Source of the DNA: a virus
Strand: one strand, 5' to 3'
IMG/VR virus record: IMGVR_UViG_3300031278_000006
Coordinates: 1-34,489 of that record
DNA: 34,489 nt
Part shown: positions 6,559 through 14,025 of the stretch, piece after piece
Layout: each line of letters starts with the position of its first letter
Numbering within the stretch: position 1 is the first letter of the stretch
Program-made: the position numbers and the translations under genes
The notes under the pieces: generated by a model
Told to the model about the DNA's origin: nothing
Databases searched by the model: none
What the model saw: only the letters and a program-made list of their open reading frames with translations

Positions 6559-7452
6559 TTAATCCCAAATTTTTGCTTTTAATATTCCAAATTCGTTTTT
6601 TGATTCATCACTGTAACCACCATAAAAACCTGTTTTTTTAGCGTCAGCAATTTTCAAAAGTAAATTTTTCAACTGTTTTTCCTTTTTTATAATATCTTTT
6701 TTTGAAAATTCATAAATAGTAACATTGTAAGGAATAACTTTTTCGCATGAAATCCAAAAATAAGCTTCTAATTCATTTATTAAACCAGCTTCTTTGCATC
6801 CCCAAATTTGTAATAATGCCTGAATCCAATATTTTAGTTTATTAACATCATTACAAAATGAGTGAGGCGATCCATCTCTAGTCGTTTTAATATCAAGCAA
6901 AACACTTTTATTAAACTTACTTGCATCAGGTCTGGTTTTTAATTTTAATCCAGTTTCTTTATCAGTCCAAAAAATTGATACTTGTTTCTCAATATTTTTT
7001 AAAAGTTTACTTGATACTGATTCGCTGTTAAAAGATTCAATCATTTGTAATATTGTTTCAAAACTTTCAGTACCGTCTTTTTCAATAATATATTTATCAA
7101 CATTATCTTCATAAAAAAGTTCTTTAGATTCTTTATAGAATTTTGACATCGTTGGAACTTTTAAATCCGGTTTATTTTTTAAAGCTTCATCAATATATTT
7201 CTGAGAATCAAAAACAGCTATTTTGCCACCTGCTTTAAACTGTTCGGGTTCGAGCAAAGCCATTTCAAAAGCGTTCCCAAAATCAAAATGAGAACCTACT
7301 TTTTCAGGGAGTTTGCCATCAATATAATATTTAAATTCTTTTAGTGATTTATCAGCTATTAAAATAGCTGAAGCACTTAAATATTCATTCCATTTATCAG
7401 AATGATATTCATCTATTGACATATTGTCAAAAATTTGCACGTTGTTTTTCAT
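6559..7452 (-). CDS. PD-(D/E)XK exonuclease (DUF3799/RecE-like)
   Basis: 297 residues. It probably resects double-stranded DNA ends to give single strands for the annealing protein encoded just upstream. A nuclease core is visible: FGNAFEMALLEPE at 58-70, RPDA with D176, then LLDIKTT with D187 and K189, and YWIQALLQ at 208-215, the order D...DxK...Q expected for the YqaJ/RecE-like branch of PD-(D/E)XK enzymes. The start codon overlaps the DUF3820 stop (ATGA). Exonuclease activity is inferred from motifs and context. Confidence 0.85.
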   Translation of the reverse strand: MKNNVQIFDNMSIDEYHSDKWNEYLSASAILIADKSLKEFKYYIDGKLPEKVGSHFDFGNAFEMALLEPEQFKAGGKIAVFDSQKYIDEALKNKPDLKVPTMSKFYKESKELFYEDNVDKYIIEKDGTESFETILQMIESFNSESVSSKLLKNIEKQVSIFWTDKETGLKLKTRPDASKFNKSVLLDIKTTRDGSPHSFCNDVNKLKYWIQALLQIWGCKEAGLINELEAYFWISCEKVIPYNVTIYEFSKKDIIKKEKQLKNLLLKIADAKKTGFYGGYSDESKNEFGILKAKIWD

Positions 7453-7607
7453 TTTCTATAAGATTTAATTTCAGATTGTAAAACATCAAGATTGTCTTTT
7501 ATATATGCTTTTAAGTCGCCATAACATTTATTTGCATTATATAACCAGAGCAAATAATCAGCAGGAACATTCGCCAGTTTAAATCCTTTGAACTTACCAA
7601 ATGGCAT
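7449..7607 (-). CDS. DUF3820 family small protein
   Basis: 52 residues, starting MPFGKFKGFKLANVPADYLL. The MPFGKxKG...L..VP.DYLLWLY pattern is the DUF3820 signature. This family is often fused to, or beside, exonucleases in phages and bacteria. Here it lies exactly between the annealing-like protein (10-base gap) and the exonuclease (ATGA overlap), which suggests an accessory role in recombination. Its biochemical function is not established. Confidence 0.88.
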   Translation of the reverse strand: MPFGKFKGFKLANVPADYLLWLYNANKCYGDLKAYIKDNLDVLQSEIKSYRK

Positions 7608-7617
7608 TATACTATTA

Positions 7618-8232
7618 TCATTCATCTTTTAAAATATTTTTAAAACGTTCATTATCAAGTAAACTATCATAAGGAAGTAGGCTATTTCTGTTTAAATCTT
7701 TACCAAAAACACGCCCTATCTTATCAGCAGCATCACTAATAGCGACACTTTCTGCTTTTGGTGCTGCAATAGCTATTGCATAAGGTTTTATTTTATCAAA
7801 ACTACTAGCCTTTTCACCTGCTTCAACTTGTATAACAGCAGCACCTGTTCCATCTTGTTTATCGTACCAGTCCTCTTTTTTTCTAGTATGTTTTATTTTT
7901 ATTAATTCAGTTCTTAAGTTATCATCAGAAGTATTATTAATATCCTCTTGCAGTTCATCAATAATAGGCCTATAAAATAAAGTTATACTTGTTTCAATGC
8001 TATTACCAAACATTCTAACATTATTAATCCTGACAAACCAGTCATTAAAAATTTTAGTTAGTAAATATTCGATTTTATCAATAGGCAAATATTCTGAATT
8101 TCCTGCAAACTTGTTTGTTTTCAACCAGTCTTTCGGAGGTTGTTGATTTAATAAAACATTCAAGGCTGTTTGTTTTTCTGGCAAATCTAATTCACCAGAT
8201 ATTATTTGTTTTATTGTGGGTAGTTTATTCAT
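7618..8232 (-). CDS. Putative single-strand annealing recombinase
   Basis: 204 residues. The YLPIDKIEYLLTKIFNDW stretch at about 48-65, a predicted beta sheet region after it, a central GTGAAVIQ turn (about 128-135) and a late helix with AIAAPKAESVAISDAADKIG (about 153-172) resemble the fold order of Rad52/Sak-type and RecT-like phage annealing proteins. The neighbour is a RecE-like exonuclease, the expected partner. I am confident of a recombination role and less so of which superfamily. It overlaps the preceding gene by eight bases. Confidence 0.65.
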   Translation of the reverse strand: MNKLPTIKQIISGELDLPEKQTALNVLLNQQPPKDWLKTNKFAGNSEYLPIDKIEYLLTKIFNDWFVRINNVRMFGNSIETSITLFYRPIIDELQEDINNTSDDNLRTELIKIKHTRKKEDWYDKQDGTGAAVIQVEAGEKASSFDKIKPYAIAIAAPKAESVAISDAADKIGRVFGKDLNRNSLLPYDSLLDNERFKNILKDE

Positions 8233-8563
8233 AGGATTTATTTATTAAGTTATTTACTGATTTTGAATATCTAATTATTAACCATTTTAAGAGGTCTTTT
8301 TTAGTGTTAATTTTCTTAATGAGTTCTGATTCCATTATGAACAAGAACCCTTGTACATAGCCCTTTTTACGTTCATTTATCAATGTAATTTCATAATCTT
8401 GTATTATAAAAAAACACTTATTAACCATACTTAGCCAGAAGATATTTTTTTCATTTAGGTTAATATGATTTTTTACGTCAAAAATATCTTTTATCTCAAT
8501 TCTTTTAAAAGGTTCAAAGATTCTTAAATCTTTCATTTGAGGTTGTTCAGTCCAGTTTTTCAT
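8225..8563 (-). CDS. Hypothetical protein
   Basis: 112 residues, starting MKNWTEQPQMKDLRIFEPFK. It has a beta-rich middle (FIIQDYEITLIN) and a basic helical C-terminus. No family recognised. It overlaps both neighbours by a few bases, so it belongs to the recombination operon. Confidence 0.7.
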   Translation of the reverse strand: MKNWTEQPQMKDLRIFEPFKRIEIKDIFDVKNHINLNEKNIFWLSMVNKCFFIIQDYEITLINERKKGYVQGFLFIMESELIKKINTKKDLLKWLIIRYSKSVNNLINKSYE

Positions 8564-8934
8564 AATATTTCGCTTATAGTTAAAGAAAGGATTTCGATTT
8601 TACAATCACTAGTTTCAGGAACATTATGATCACCTTGCGAATTATCAATTGTTGTGTAAGTTTTAGCTTCGACTTTAAACATATCATGTTCAAACTCAAT
8701 TTCGTTAATCATTTCTGATTTTGCAGCTTCAAGTTCAATCTTGTCATAGATATTTCTTTTTTCTTTGAAATAAATGTCTATAATTTCAGCGCATTCCCTA
8801 TCAGATTCATTGATTTTGTCAAGTGAAACATGAAGAGTGTATCTTTTTCTGATTGTTTTTAAGAGTTCATCATGTTCAACACTCATAAGAGTGAAGATTA
8901 ACTCTTTTTGATTTGTCTTGATTAAATTTTTCAT
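8560..8934 (-). CDS. Hypothetical protein
   Basis: 124 residues, acidic and mostly helical between about 20 and 85, with a beta-like C-terminus (KIEILSLTISEIL). No family recognised. Its leader (minus strand AAAAAGCGGTGTTATG) is duplicated in front of the small ORF at 9147. First full-size gene of the recombination operon. Confidence 0.7.
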   Translation of the reverse strand: MKNLIKTNQKELIFTLMSVEHDELLKTIRKRYTLHVSLDKINESDRECAEIIDIYFKEKRNIYDKIELEAAKSEMINEIEFEHDMFKVEAKTYTTIDNSQGDHNVPETSDCKIEILSLTISEIL

Positions 8935-9032
8935 AACACCGCTTTTTAAGTTTATAATTTATTGTCTTGTACCCTCAAAAGAGCGTAGCCCGAAAGCATA
9001 CGCCCTTGCCTCACTAGTATTGCGGTGCTATG
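8933..9032. repeat. Inverted-repeat-flanked GC-rich element
   Basis: CATAACACCGC (8933-8943) pairs at 10 of 11 positions with GCGGTGCTATG (9022-9032), enclosing a patch with 32 G+C in 60 bases (8971-9030). The patch also has inner arms GCGTA/TACGC. A third copy, CATAACACCGC, lies at 9145-9155. It could be a structured RNA, an attenuator or a cassette-like recombination site. Confidence 0.5.
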
Positions 9033-9147
9033 TAAGGATATTTAAAGATTTATTTGCTTTATTGATTGTTTTTTGAATTTTTAATATTAATTCATCCGCA
9101 TTATTAATACTTTTTCTGCTTTTTTGTATTCTTTTTGAAGTTTTCAT
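9028..9147 (-). CDS. Small ORF, 39 residues, basic helical
   Basis: Starts MKTSKRIQKSRKSINNADEL and ends at a TAG inside the inverted repeat. It is Lys- and Asn-rich and helical. Its leader is nearly identical to that of the gene at 8934. Coding status is uncertain: the duplicated leader favours translation, but no homology is recognised. Confidence 0.4.
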   Translation of the reverse strand: MKTSKRIQKSRKSINNADELILKIQKTINKANKSLNILT

Positions 9148-9198
9148 AACACCGCTTTTTTAATGATTGTTTATTTAATTATACGCTAATGTAATAAT

Positions 9199-9221
9199 AA
9201 TGTTTCATTATTCCAAACATT
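9199..9221. promoter_or_regulatory. Operator-like inverted repeat
   Basis: AATGTTT (9199-9205) and AAACATT (9215-9221) are perfect inverse copies nine bases apart. Position between a terminator and the first gene of an operon fits a repressor site. No repressor gene lies in the window. Confidence 0.4.
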
Positions 9222-9228
9222 ATTTAAT

Positions 9229-9253
9229 AAAAAAGCCAGAATTTCTTCTGGCT
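9229..9253 (-). terminator. Rho-independent terminator of the late operon
   Basis: On the minus strand AGCCAGAA, loop GAAA, TTCTGGCT (9253-9234), followed by T residues down to 9229. Perfect eight-base stem, four-base loop and U tract, about 60 bases after the last late gene. Confidence 0.9.
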
Positions 9254-9312
9254 CTTCTCTGAATTAAACTTTAAATAATTATTATGAAAAAAACTAAACC
9301 CTAAACGTATTA

Positions 9313-9543
9313 TTATTTTTCGTTTGGTAACACTGCAAATATTGCATCAATAATTTCATAAACAATAGGTAAAACATCAGGGTATTTTTCAACCAACTGA
9401 GTTTTTAATCTTTCTAAACCTTGATTATCAGTTAATGTAATTGCAGGGCCGTCTAAAGCTTCTGCGATTCCTTTTGCTTTAATTAATAAATCGGCTTGTT
9501 TTTCTTGTTCTGGTGTTAAAAAACCTTTCCTTTCATCAGACAT
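9313..9543 (-). CDS. Conserved small late phage protein
   Basis: 76 residues, starting MSDERKGFLTPEQEKQADLL, with NQGLERLK in the middle and a helical acidic C-terminus. I recall similar proteins of about 80 residues at the end of late operons in Bacteroidota phages; no function is known to me. Last gene before the terminator. Confidence 0.75.
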   Translation of the reverse strand: MSDERKGFLTPEQEKQADLLIKAKGIAEALDGPAITLTDNQGLERLKTQLVEKYPDVLPIVYEIIDAIFAVLPNEK

Positions 9544-9605
9544 AATTTTGATTTTAATGTTAATTTTGACTTGAAATATACGAAATATTTTAATGATAAA
9601 AAATA

Positions 9606-9797
9606 TTATTGTCCTTTATCTGTTTTAAAATACCCCTTTTTAATATGATCTTTAAAGGCTATGCCTGTTAATAATCCAACAACTGAAATTAAAATTGTTT
9701 TATAAGGTTCTGGAATAGGCGTTATTACAAGTAGTGTAATTATGTTTGAGCCGATAATTGTTTTATTTCCATTTAACCGTTTCAATAAATTTTTCAT
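9606..9797 (-). CDS. Holin-like membrane protein
   Basis: 63 residues with two hydrophobic segments at about 14-29 and 33-47, a short positively charged N-terminus (MKNLLKRLNGNK) and a charged C-terminal tail. Size, topology and position beside the endolysin fit a class II-type holin that makes membrane lesions at the time of lysis. No sequence family is recognised, so the call rests on topology and context. Confidence 0.6.
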   Translation of the reverse strand: MKNLLKRLNGNKTIIGSNIITLLVITPIPEPYKTILISVVGLLTGIAFKDHIKKGYFKTDKGQ

Positions 9798-9799
9798 AG

Positions 9800-10207
9800 C
9801 TATTTAAATATTATTTGTGGTTTACCAGTCGAATCAAATCCTAAACTTTTTATTTTTCTTGCAGAATCAGCTTTAATAATTACATTTCCTTTTGATTCTA
9901 TTTTTTCAAATTGTTTAAACATATTGGCCCGCATAGTCTCTACCTGATATATTGCAGCGTTTCTATACTCATCAACTTCTTTTAGTGCTAATAATTTTAA
10001 AGAATCAATATCTTTAATAGTTTTTACTAAAGCATAATAATTAGAATAACAGTCCATTAATTCCTGATTTCTAATATCAAGATTTATTTTACAGTTATTT
10101 AATTCTTCTTTTATTTTTTCATTATCTGGATATTCACAGGAAATTAACGCAATGCACGTAATACCCAGCCAAAGAAAAACTTTTTTTGTTTTTTGTTTTT
10201 TTTGCAT
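9800..10207 (-). CDS. Lipoprotein, spanin-like candidate
   Basis: 135 residues. Basic N-terminus, hydrophobic helix and lipobox LISC (cysteine at about residue 24), then a long coiled-coil-like segment (about 30-110). A lipoprotein with a coiled coil overlapping the endolysin gene by 64 bases in another frame recalls Rz1/u-spanin arrangements that fuse inner and outer membranes at lysis. No C-terminal transmembrane segment is seen, so a unimolecular spanin is unlikely; an outer-membrane component is possible. Confidence 0.6.
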   Translation of the reverse strand: MQKKQKTKKVFLWLGITCIALISCEYPDNEKIKEELNNCKINLDIRNQELMDCYSNYYALVKTIKDIDSLKLLALKEVDEYRNAAIYQVETMRANMFKQFEKIESKGNVIIKADSARKIKSLGFDSTGKPQIIFK

Positions 10208-10740
10208 ATTTCAGTATAATGTTTAATTTTTTCTACTGTAAATCTTAATAAAAATAATTCAGGAATAACAGTATTTAAAGCTGTTAATGTTGTCTCTCCT
10301 ATAATGCGATCACCATTAATCCCTAAACATCTTTTTGTTATAATTATAGAAGTTCTTAATCCAGCATTAACAGCAAAATCAAATATTGAAATTGCAATTT
10401 CAATATCTCTAATCCTGTCACCATTTAACTTATTCCAGTAATTTTCTCTATAAAATAATTTAACCTGGTTATCGAGGGCCGGACTTGCTGTTATTTCATC
10501 TTTATTATCACAAGCATCAATTGTTTTCCAACCAATCCAGTCAGGATTATATTTTCTTGTTATTCCTTTGTATGTTTCACCTCCTAAATCATCGGGGTCG
10601 TTAACATAACCACCTTCATTTTTAAGAAGCTTTTCAATTGCAATATCAAAATTATTCATTCCTGTCATTTTTAAAAGGTAAAAAGCATTTTTAAAACCGT
10701 CTGTTAATTCAATAGCATCATTAAATAATTGTGTGTTCAT
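10144..10740 (-). CDS. Endolysin, GH108 muramidase with PG-binding domain
   Basis: 198 residues. Cleaves peptidoglycan at lysis. The GH108 signature NEGGYVNDPDDLGGETYKGI is at 41-60, with E42 the expected catalytic glutamate. The second half (FDFAVNAGLRTSIIITKRCL, about 113-132, then GETTLTALN) matches the peptidoglycan-binding domain usually found in these enzymes. The C-terminus is unusually basic (KKNKKQKKFFFGW) and has no signal peptide, so release depends on a holin. Confidence 0.92.
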   Translation of the reverse strand: MNTQLFNDAIELTDGFKNAFYLLKMTGMNNFDIAIEKLLKNEGGYVNDPDDLGGETYKGITRKYNPDWIGWKTIDACDNKDEITASPALDNQVKLFYRENYWNKLNGDRIRDIEIAISIFDFAVNAGLRTSIIITKRCLGINGDRIIGETTLTALNTVIPELFLLRFTVEKIKHYTEICKKNKKQKKFFFGWVLRALR

Positions 10741-10934
10741 TTTTTTATTTCAGCAAAATCTCTTTCTAATCTATGTATTTTTTCAGTATTCACAGCCTGA
10801 TCTTTTATAACAGTATTTAATTTTTCGTTCACATTAATGAGCAAAATTAAACTAAACACTCCAAAAATACTTATAAAACTTAATAATACTGTATTAAGAG
10901 TTTTGTAAAAGTCAGGGTTTTTTATTGTAATCAT
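10737..10934 (-). CDS. Small membrane protein of the lysis cassette
   Basis: 65 residues with a single transmembrane segment (about 14-35) and a C-terminal coiled-coil-like helix (KIHRLERDFAEIKK). It overlaps the endolysin start and the adaptor stop by four bases each. Topology recalls XhlA-type lysis accessory proteins, in reversed order; it could be a holin partner. Confidence 0.6.
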   Translation of the reverse strand: MITIKNPDFYKTLNTVLLSFISIFGVFSLILLINVNEKLNTVIKDQAVNTEKIHRLERDFAEIKK

Positions 10935-11446
10935 AATCTGAAAGTTAAAAAGTTAGATTGATTCATTTTTTCGCTTCCTATAAATAAAGGAAAATCATTA
11001 ATTTTTGTTTGAACATATTGAATAATATCATTAGAATATCTTGTCGCCGTTTCTAAATATTTTATGGCAGTCCTTTCTTTTTCTTTTGCAACCTCAAAAC
11101 TTTGCTGCTGATTATTATTAAACTGTATTGCGCCATGTGTTGACAAATATAAATCACTTTCCCTTAATGCTAATGATAACCACCAATAACAAAGAGTAGG
11201 TTTTAATCCATAATATTTAATTGTATTGCCTGAATAATCATAAGTTTCACCATCTCTTAATTTAACATATTTTCCAGCAGCAATATTTTCAAAAAAATCA
11301 TAATACATTGCATCACCAAGTAAGTCGCGTAAATTTTTTCGCTGAATTTCACTTGCTAAAGTATTAAATCTATCTTCATTGAATTTAGGATCGATTTTCC
11401 TATATTCCTGAACATCAGATATTGATATTAAAATACTTTCTGCCAT
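10931..11446 (-). CDS. Head-tail adaptor (DUF6712-like)
   Basis: 171 residues. The N-terminal ILISISDVQEYRKIDPKF and the helical bundle that follows, with a conserved LGDAMYYDFF, resemble the short adaptor proteins that sit under the portal in Bacteroidota phages. Location directly after the portal supports a connector role. The family name is from memory and should be checked by profile search. Confidence 0.65.
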   Translation of the reverse strand: MAESILISISDVQEYRKIDPKFNEDRFNTLASEIQRKNLRDLLGDAMYYDFFENIAAGKYVKLRDGETYDYSGNTIKYYGLKPTLCYWWLSLALRESDLYLSTHGAIQFNNNQQQSFEVAKEKERTAIKYLETATRYSNDIIQYVQTKINDFPLFIGSEKMNQSNFLTFRL

Positions 11447-11458
11447 TATAAAGGAGTT

Positions 11459-12634
11459 TTAACATTCGTTGTGTTCTCTTGTCACATATTTTTTAGGTAG
11501 TATTTCAAAAGCCTGAAATGAGCTTGCCCATATACTTGATTGTAATACTTTTTTTAATTCTTTTTCTAATTCTTTTCGATCCGTTTCAGTTGCTGAATTA
11601 TAATAATTAAAAGCATCTGCAAAAGAAGCTTCATTAAACATTCCTTGCGGTGATATTCCGCTTAAAATAGGAGGCTGATTAAAGGCAGCATAAATATTAT
11701 ATTTTGCCCTTTCGATTTGATTTGTATGTAAAGCATCAATATTACTTCTAGAAGTTGGAGTAAAGAATTTCCAATTAGCTAAATTCTCAGTTGGTAAAAC
11801 TGAAACAACTCTCACGCCTCCGGCATTAGCTGAACCTTTATCTTTTTGTAATTCTTCTTTTATTTCATCAACATCTTTTTTATCAACAAGATTTGTAGGT
11901 ATTGCAATAATTCCAGACAAAGAATAATCATTCTGAATATTTGATAAAGAATATAGTTTTACTTCTGCTTCAAGTTGTGCATCATCAAGAACAGAATCCC
12001 AGTTACATACACAGTAATAATCTTCAATGTTAGGTATAGAATAAAGGATTTGTCCTTTGTAGTTTTCTATGCCTCCGCATTCATTAATTTCTTTTATAAC
12101 ATTTTTAGGATTAAATGGATAATATTCTTCTTCTTCTTTTCGCCTTCTGTATCTTCGCGCCCAATCAGGATTAATAACAATTTTATCTAAATTTTTACTC
12201 CACCTTGCAAACTCAAAATTAACAGTATTAATCTCAGTTATTTGTCCTAATAAATTATAATTAAAATGTAAAACATAACCATCAAATAAGGCTTTTTGCT
12301 TAGAACAAAACTTTAATATATCCCAAATTGTATTCCCCTCTTTATTAACTATAATTTCATTTCCTTGAACACCTTCACCAATAATAAATTCGCTAAGTTT
12401 TTTAATAGCACTTTTTGTTGTTCCCGACCTTTGCGCAATAGACTTAATTTTATTTGGATAAAGATTATCAATATCATAAGGAATTATTCTATCAGCAGGA
12501 TAAGCAACGTTAACATATAACCTTTCAACAAAAAGAGTTCGTTGTATAGTATTAACGGCGACTTTAATGTCACCGTCAAATAAAAACTTTTCTCTTTTCC
12601 CTGTTATAGAATGATTATTTAATAAGTCACTCAT
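11459..12634 (-). CDS. Portal protein
   Basis: 391 residues. Forms the dodecameric ring at the packaging vertex. Typical portal features: an N-terminal clip/wing region with NLYPNKIKSIAQRSGTTKSA (57-76), a long stem with alternating acidic helices, and the near-C-terminal AAFNQPPILSGISPQGMFNE, followed by a Glu/Lys-rich helix, typical of HK97-like portals in Bacteroidota phages. It lies downstream of the capsid and tube genes, not upstream of the protease as usual. Confidence 0.88.
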   Translation of the reverse strand: MSDLLNNHSITGKREKFLFDGDIKVAVNTIQRTLFVERLYVNVAYPADRIIPYDIDNLYPNKIKSIAQRSGTTKSAIKKLSEFIIGEGVQGNEIIVNKEGNTIWDILKFCSKQKALFDGYVLHFNYNLLGQITEINTVNFEFARWSKNLDKIVINPDWARRYRRRKEEEEYYPFNPKNVIKEINECGGIENYKGQILYSIPNIEDYYCVCNWDSVLDDAQLEAEVKLYSLSNIQNDYSLSGIIAIPTNLVDKKDVDEIKEELQKDKGSANAGGVRVVSVLPTENLANWKFFTPTSRSNIDALHTNQIERAKYNIYAAFNQPPILSGISPQGMFNEASFADAFNYYNSATETDRKELEKELKKVLQSSIWASSFQAFEILPKKYVTREHNEC

Positions 12635-12636
12635 AA

Positions 12637-12978
12637 TTATTCAAAATAATAGCTGGAAACTCCTTTATTTTTTATTAAATTTTCAATTGATTTAGGAACA
12701 GGAACGCCCTCTACTAAAAGAGCTATTTCATTATTTATTGCAGCCCTCACTGTTTTGTTCGGAACTTTGCCTGAACACTTTTTTATCTCAGTTTCTAAAT
12801 CAAGCAATTCATTTTTATTCGCATCTTTTAATTTTACGCCTGATAATTCAAGGAATTTTAAAGATGTATATCTATCATATTTTCCTTGTTCGACCGCTTG
12901 TTTTTCTTTGACTGGTTGTTTCGGAACTGGATTCGCTGTCGATTTCTGAACTGGCTTCTTTTGATTCGATTGTGTCAT
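12637..12978 (-). CDS. Hypothetical protein with disordered N-terminus
   Basis: 113 residues. The first 30 are Lys/Pro/Gln-rich and probably unstructured; residues 35-113 are helical and charged (LKFLELSGVKLKDANKNELL). Its first 104 bases overlap the 3' end of the preceding gene in a different frame. It sits directly before the portal. No family recognised. Confidence 0.65.
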   Translation of the reverse strand: MTQSNQKKPVQKSTANPVPKQPVKEKQAVEQGKYDRYTSLKFLELSGVKLKDANKNELLDLETEIKKCSGKVPNKTVRAAINNEIALLVEGVPVPKSIENLIKNKGVSSYYFE

Positions 12979-13090
12979 TTGTATTATTTTTTGGTTTAGA
13001 CAAATTTAACAATTTTTCTTTAATAAAAGTAGGAAACGAATCAAATTCCACTCGCCTCCCTTTATGAAAGTATATTTTTAACTCAGCCAT
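12875..13090 (-). CDS. Hypothetical small protein with Ser/Glu-rich tail
   Basis: 71 residues. The N-terminal 28 residues look folded (MAELKIYFHKGRRVEFDSFP); the rest is Ser/Glu/Thr-rich and ends in a basic patch. Its start overlaps the stop of the tube-like gene by one base, which supports translation. The low-complexity tail shares 104 bases with the next gene in the +1 frame. Confidence 0.6.
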   Translation of the reverse strand: MAELKIYFHKGRRVEFDSFPTFIKEKLLNLSKPKNNTNDTIESKEASSEIDSESSSETTSQRKTSGRTRKI

Positions 13091-13638
13091 TATGTTTGCA
13101 ATAATGTTAATATATCAAAAGTGCTTGCAATAATATCAGGTGCATTAAGTTCAGGAGGATCATTTTCAGGAGTTTTAATAACCACTTGCATCGATCCACC
13201 TGTATCAGCATCACCAGGCATCATTTGAAAGTCACTTATTCGCATTCCAACACTACGTCCATAAAGTAAAGACTTACCGGAAGCCAGCGGAATAATAACA
13301 GCAACTTTTTGAAATCTGAGTTTTGAAACATTCTCAATACTTAATTGAGAAACGTCAAGAACTCTTATATCAACTTGATGATCGAAACCATCAATAGAGC
13401 TTACCGCCCTTAGTGGTGAAGTAGGTATAATCTGTGCCGAACCTTTTGAAGATTCGAATTTATAAGCATAAGTACCGGAATCAAGAGTAATTGTTTCTAT
13501 TTCCAAAGATATTTCATCTTCAGTTATAGCACCATTTGATAAATCTTCGTGATTTATCATTAAGGCATAATCCCCGATTCCTCCTTGTACTGTCGAAGCG
13601 CAATCAAATGCACTTCCTCTATCTATTTTACAACTCAT
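13090..13638 (-). CDS. Tail-tube-like structural protein
   Basis: 182 residues, starting MSCKIDRGSAFDCASTVQGG. It is beta-rich throughout with few charged helices, like phage tail-tube subunits. Cysteines at 3 and 13 frame a conserved-looking N-terminus that I associate with a family in Bacteroidota phages between capsid and portal. The assignment to major tail protein is an inference from size, composition and neighbours. Confidence 0.55.
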   Translation of the reverse strand: MSCKIDRGSAFDCASTVQGGIGDYALMINHEDLSNGAITEDEISLEIETITLDSGTYAYKFESSKGSAQIIPTSPLRAVSSIDGFDHQVDIRVLDVSQLSIENVSKLRFQKVAVIIPLASGKSLLYGRSVGMRISDFQMMPGDADTGGSMQVVIKTPENDPPELNAPDIIASTFDILTLLQT

Positions 13639-13641
13639 AAT

Positions 13642-14025
13642 TTAATATTTTAAAAAGTATCGTACATTAGTAATTATACAAGTATCACCAAGCGAACCAT
13701 CAGCCCAAAGCCTATAATATAAATATTTAGGTGGCGTTTGATAAAGTTCCCTATTTACAGGCGTTGTATTTTCTGCATTTATAGTGTCTATATTGTACCA
13801 AGCACCTGCTTTATAACAACCCTGCAAAATAAAATCAGCCGTGTCGTGGTCGGTTGTAAATGTAAATCCGGCAATCCCTTGATAAATATGTGATTGTTTA
13901 GTGCCTGTAAAATAGACATTTTCATCTCCGTGAGTAGTATCACTGGTAAATACCTGATTTGCTGCCTGCCCTTGTACTTTAACAAAGGCAAGCGCAAAGA
14001 TTAATATTATCAGGATATTTTTCAT
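13642..14025 (-). CDS. Exported beta-rich protein, paralogue of the next upstream gene
   Basis: 127 residues with a clear Sec signal peptide (MKNILIILIFALAFVKVQGQ), probably cut before Gln20. The mature part is beta-rich and shares QVF, DT..GD, Y.GI, QG, W, P..YL.YR and DT with the protein at 14022-14420, so they are tandem paralogues. Location next to the capsid gene suggests a decoration or fibre protein, but the signal peptide means it should leave the cytoplasm. Starts by ATGA overlap. Confidence 0.75.
   Translation of the reverse strand: MKNILIILIFALAFVKVQGQAANQVFTSDTTHGDENVYFTGTKQSHIYQGIAGFTFTTDHDTADFILQGCYKAGAWYNIDTINAENTTPVNRELYQTPPKYLYYRLWADGSLGDTCIITNVRYFLKY

Larger units (their letters stand above)
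9148..9312 (-). promoter_or_regulatory. Intergenic control region between lysis and recombination operons
   Basis: The region starts, in transcription order, with the end of the lysis operon and its terminator. An inverted repeat and an AT-rich leader containing TATAAT (about 9179-9184, minus strand) precede the small ORF. No full Bacteroidota TTTG/TAnnTTTG pair at proper spacing is seen. A promoter for the recombination operon is expected here by position. Confidence 0.4.
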
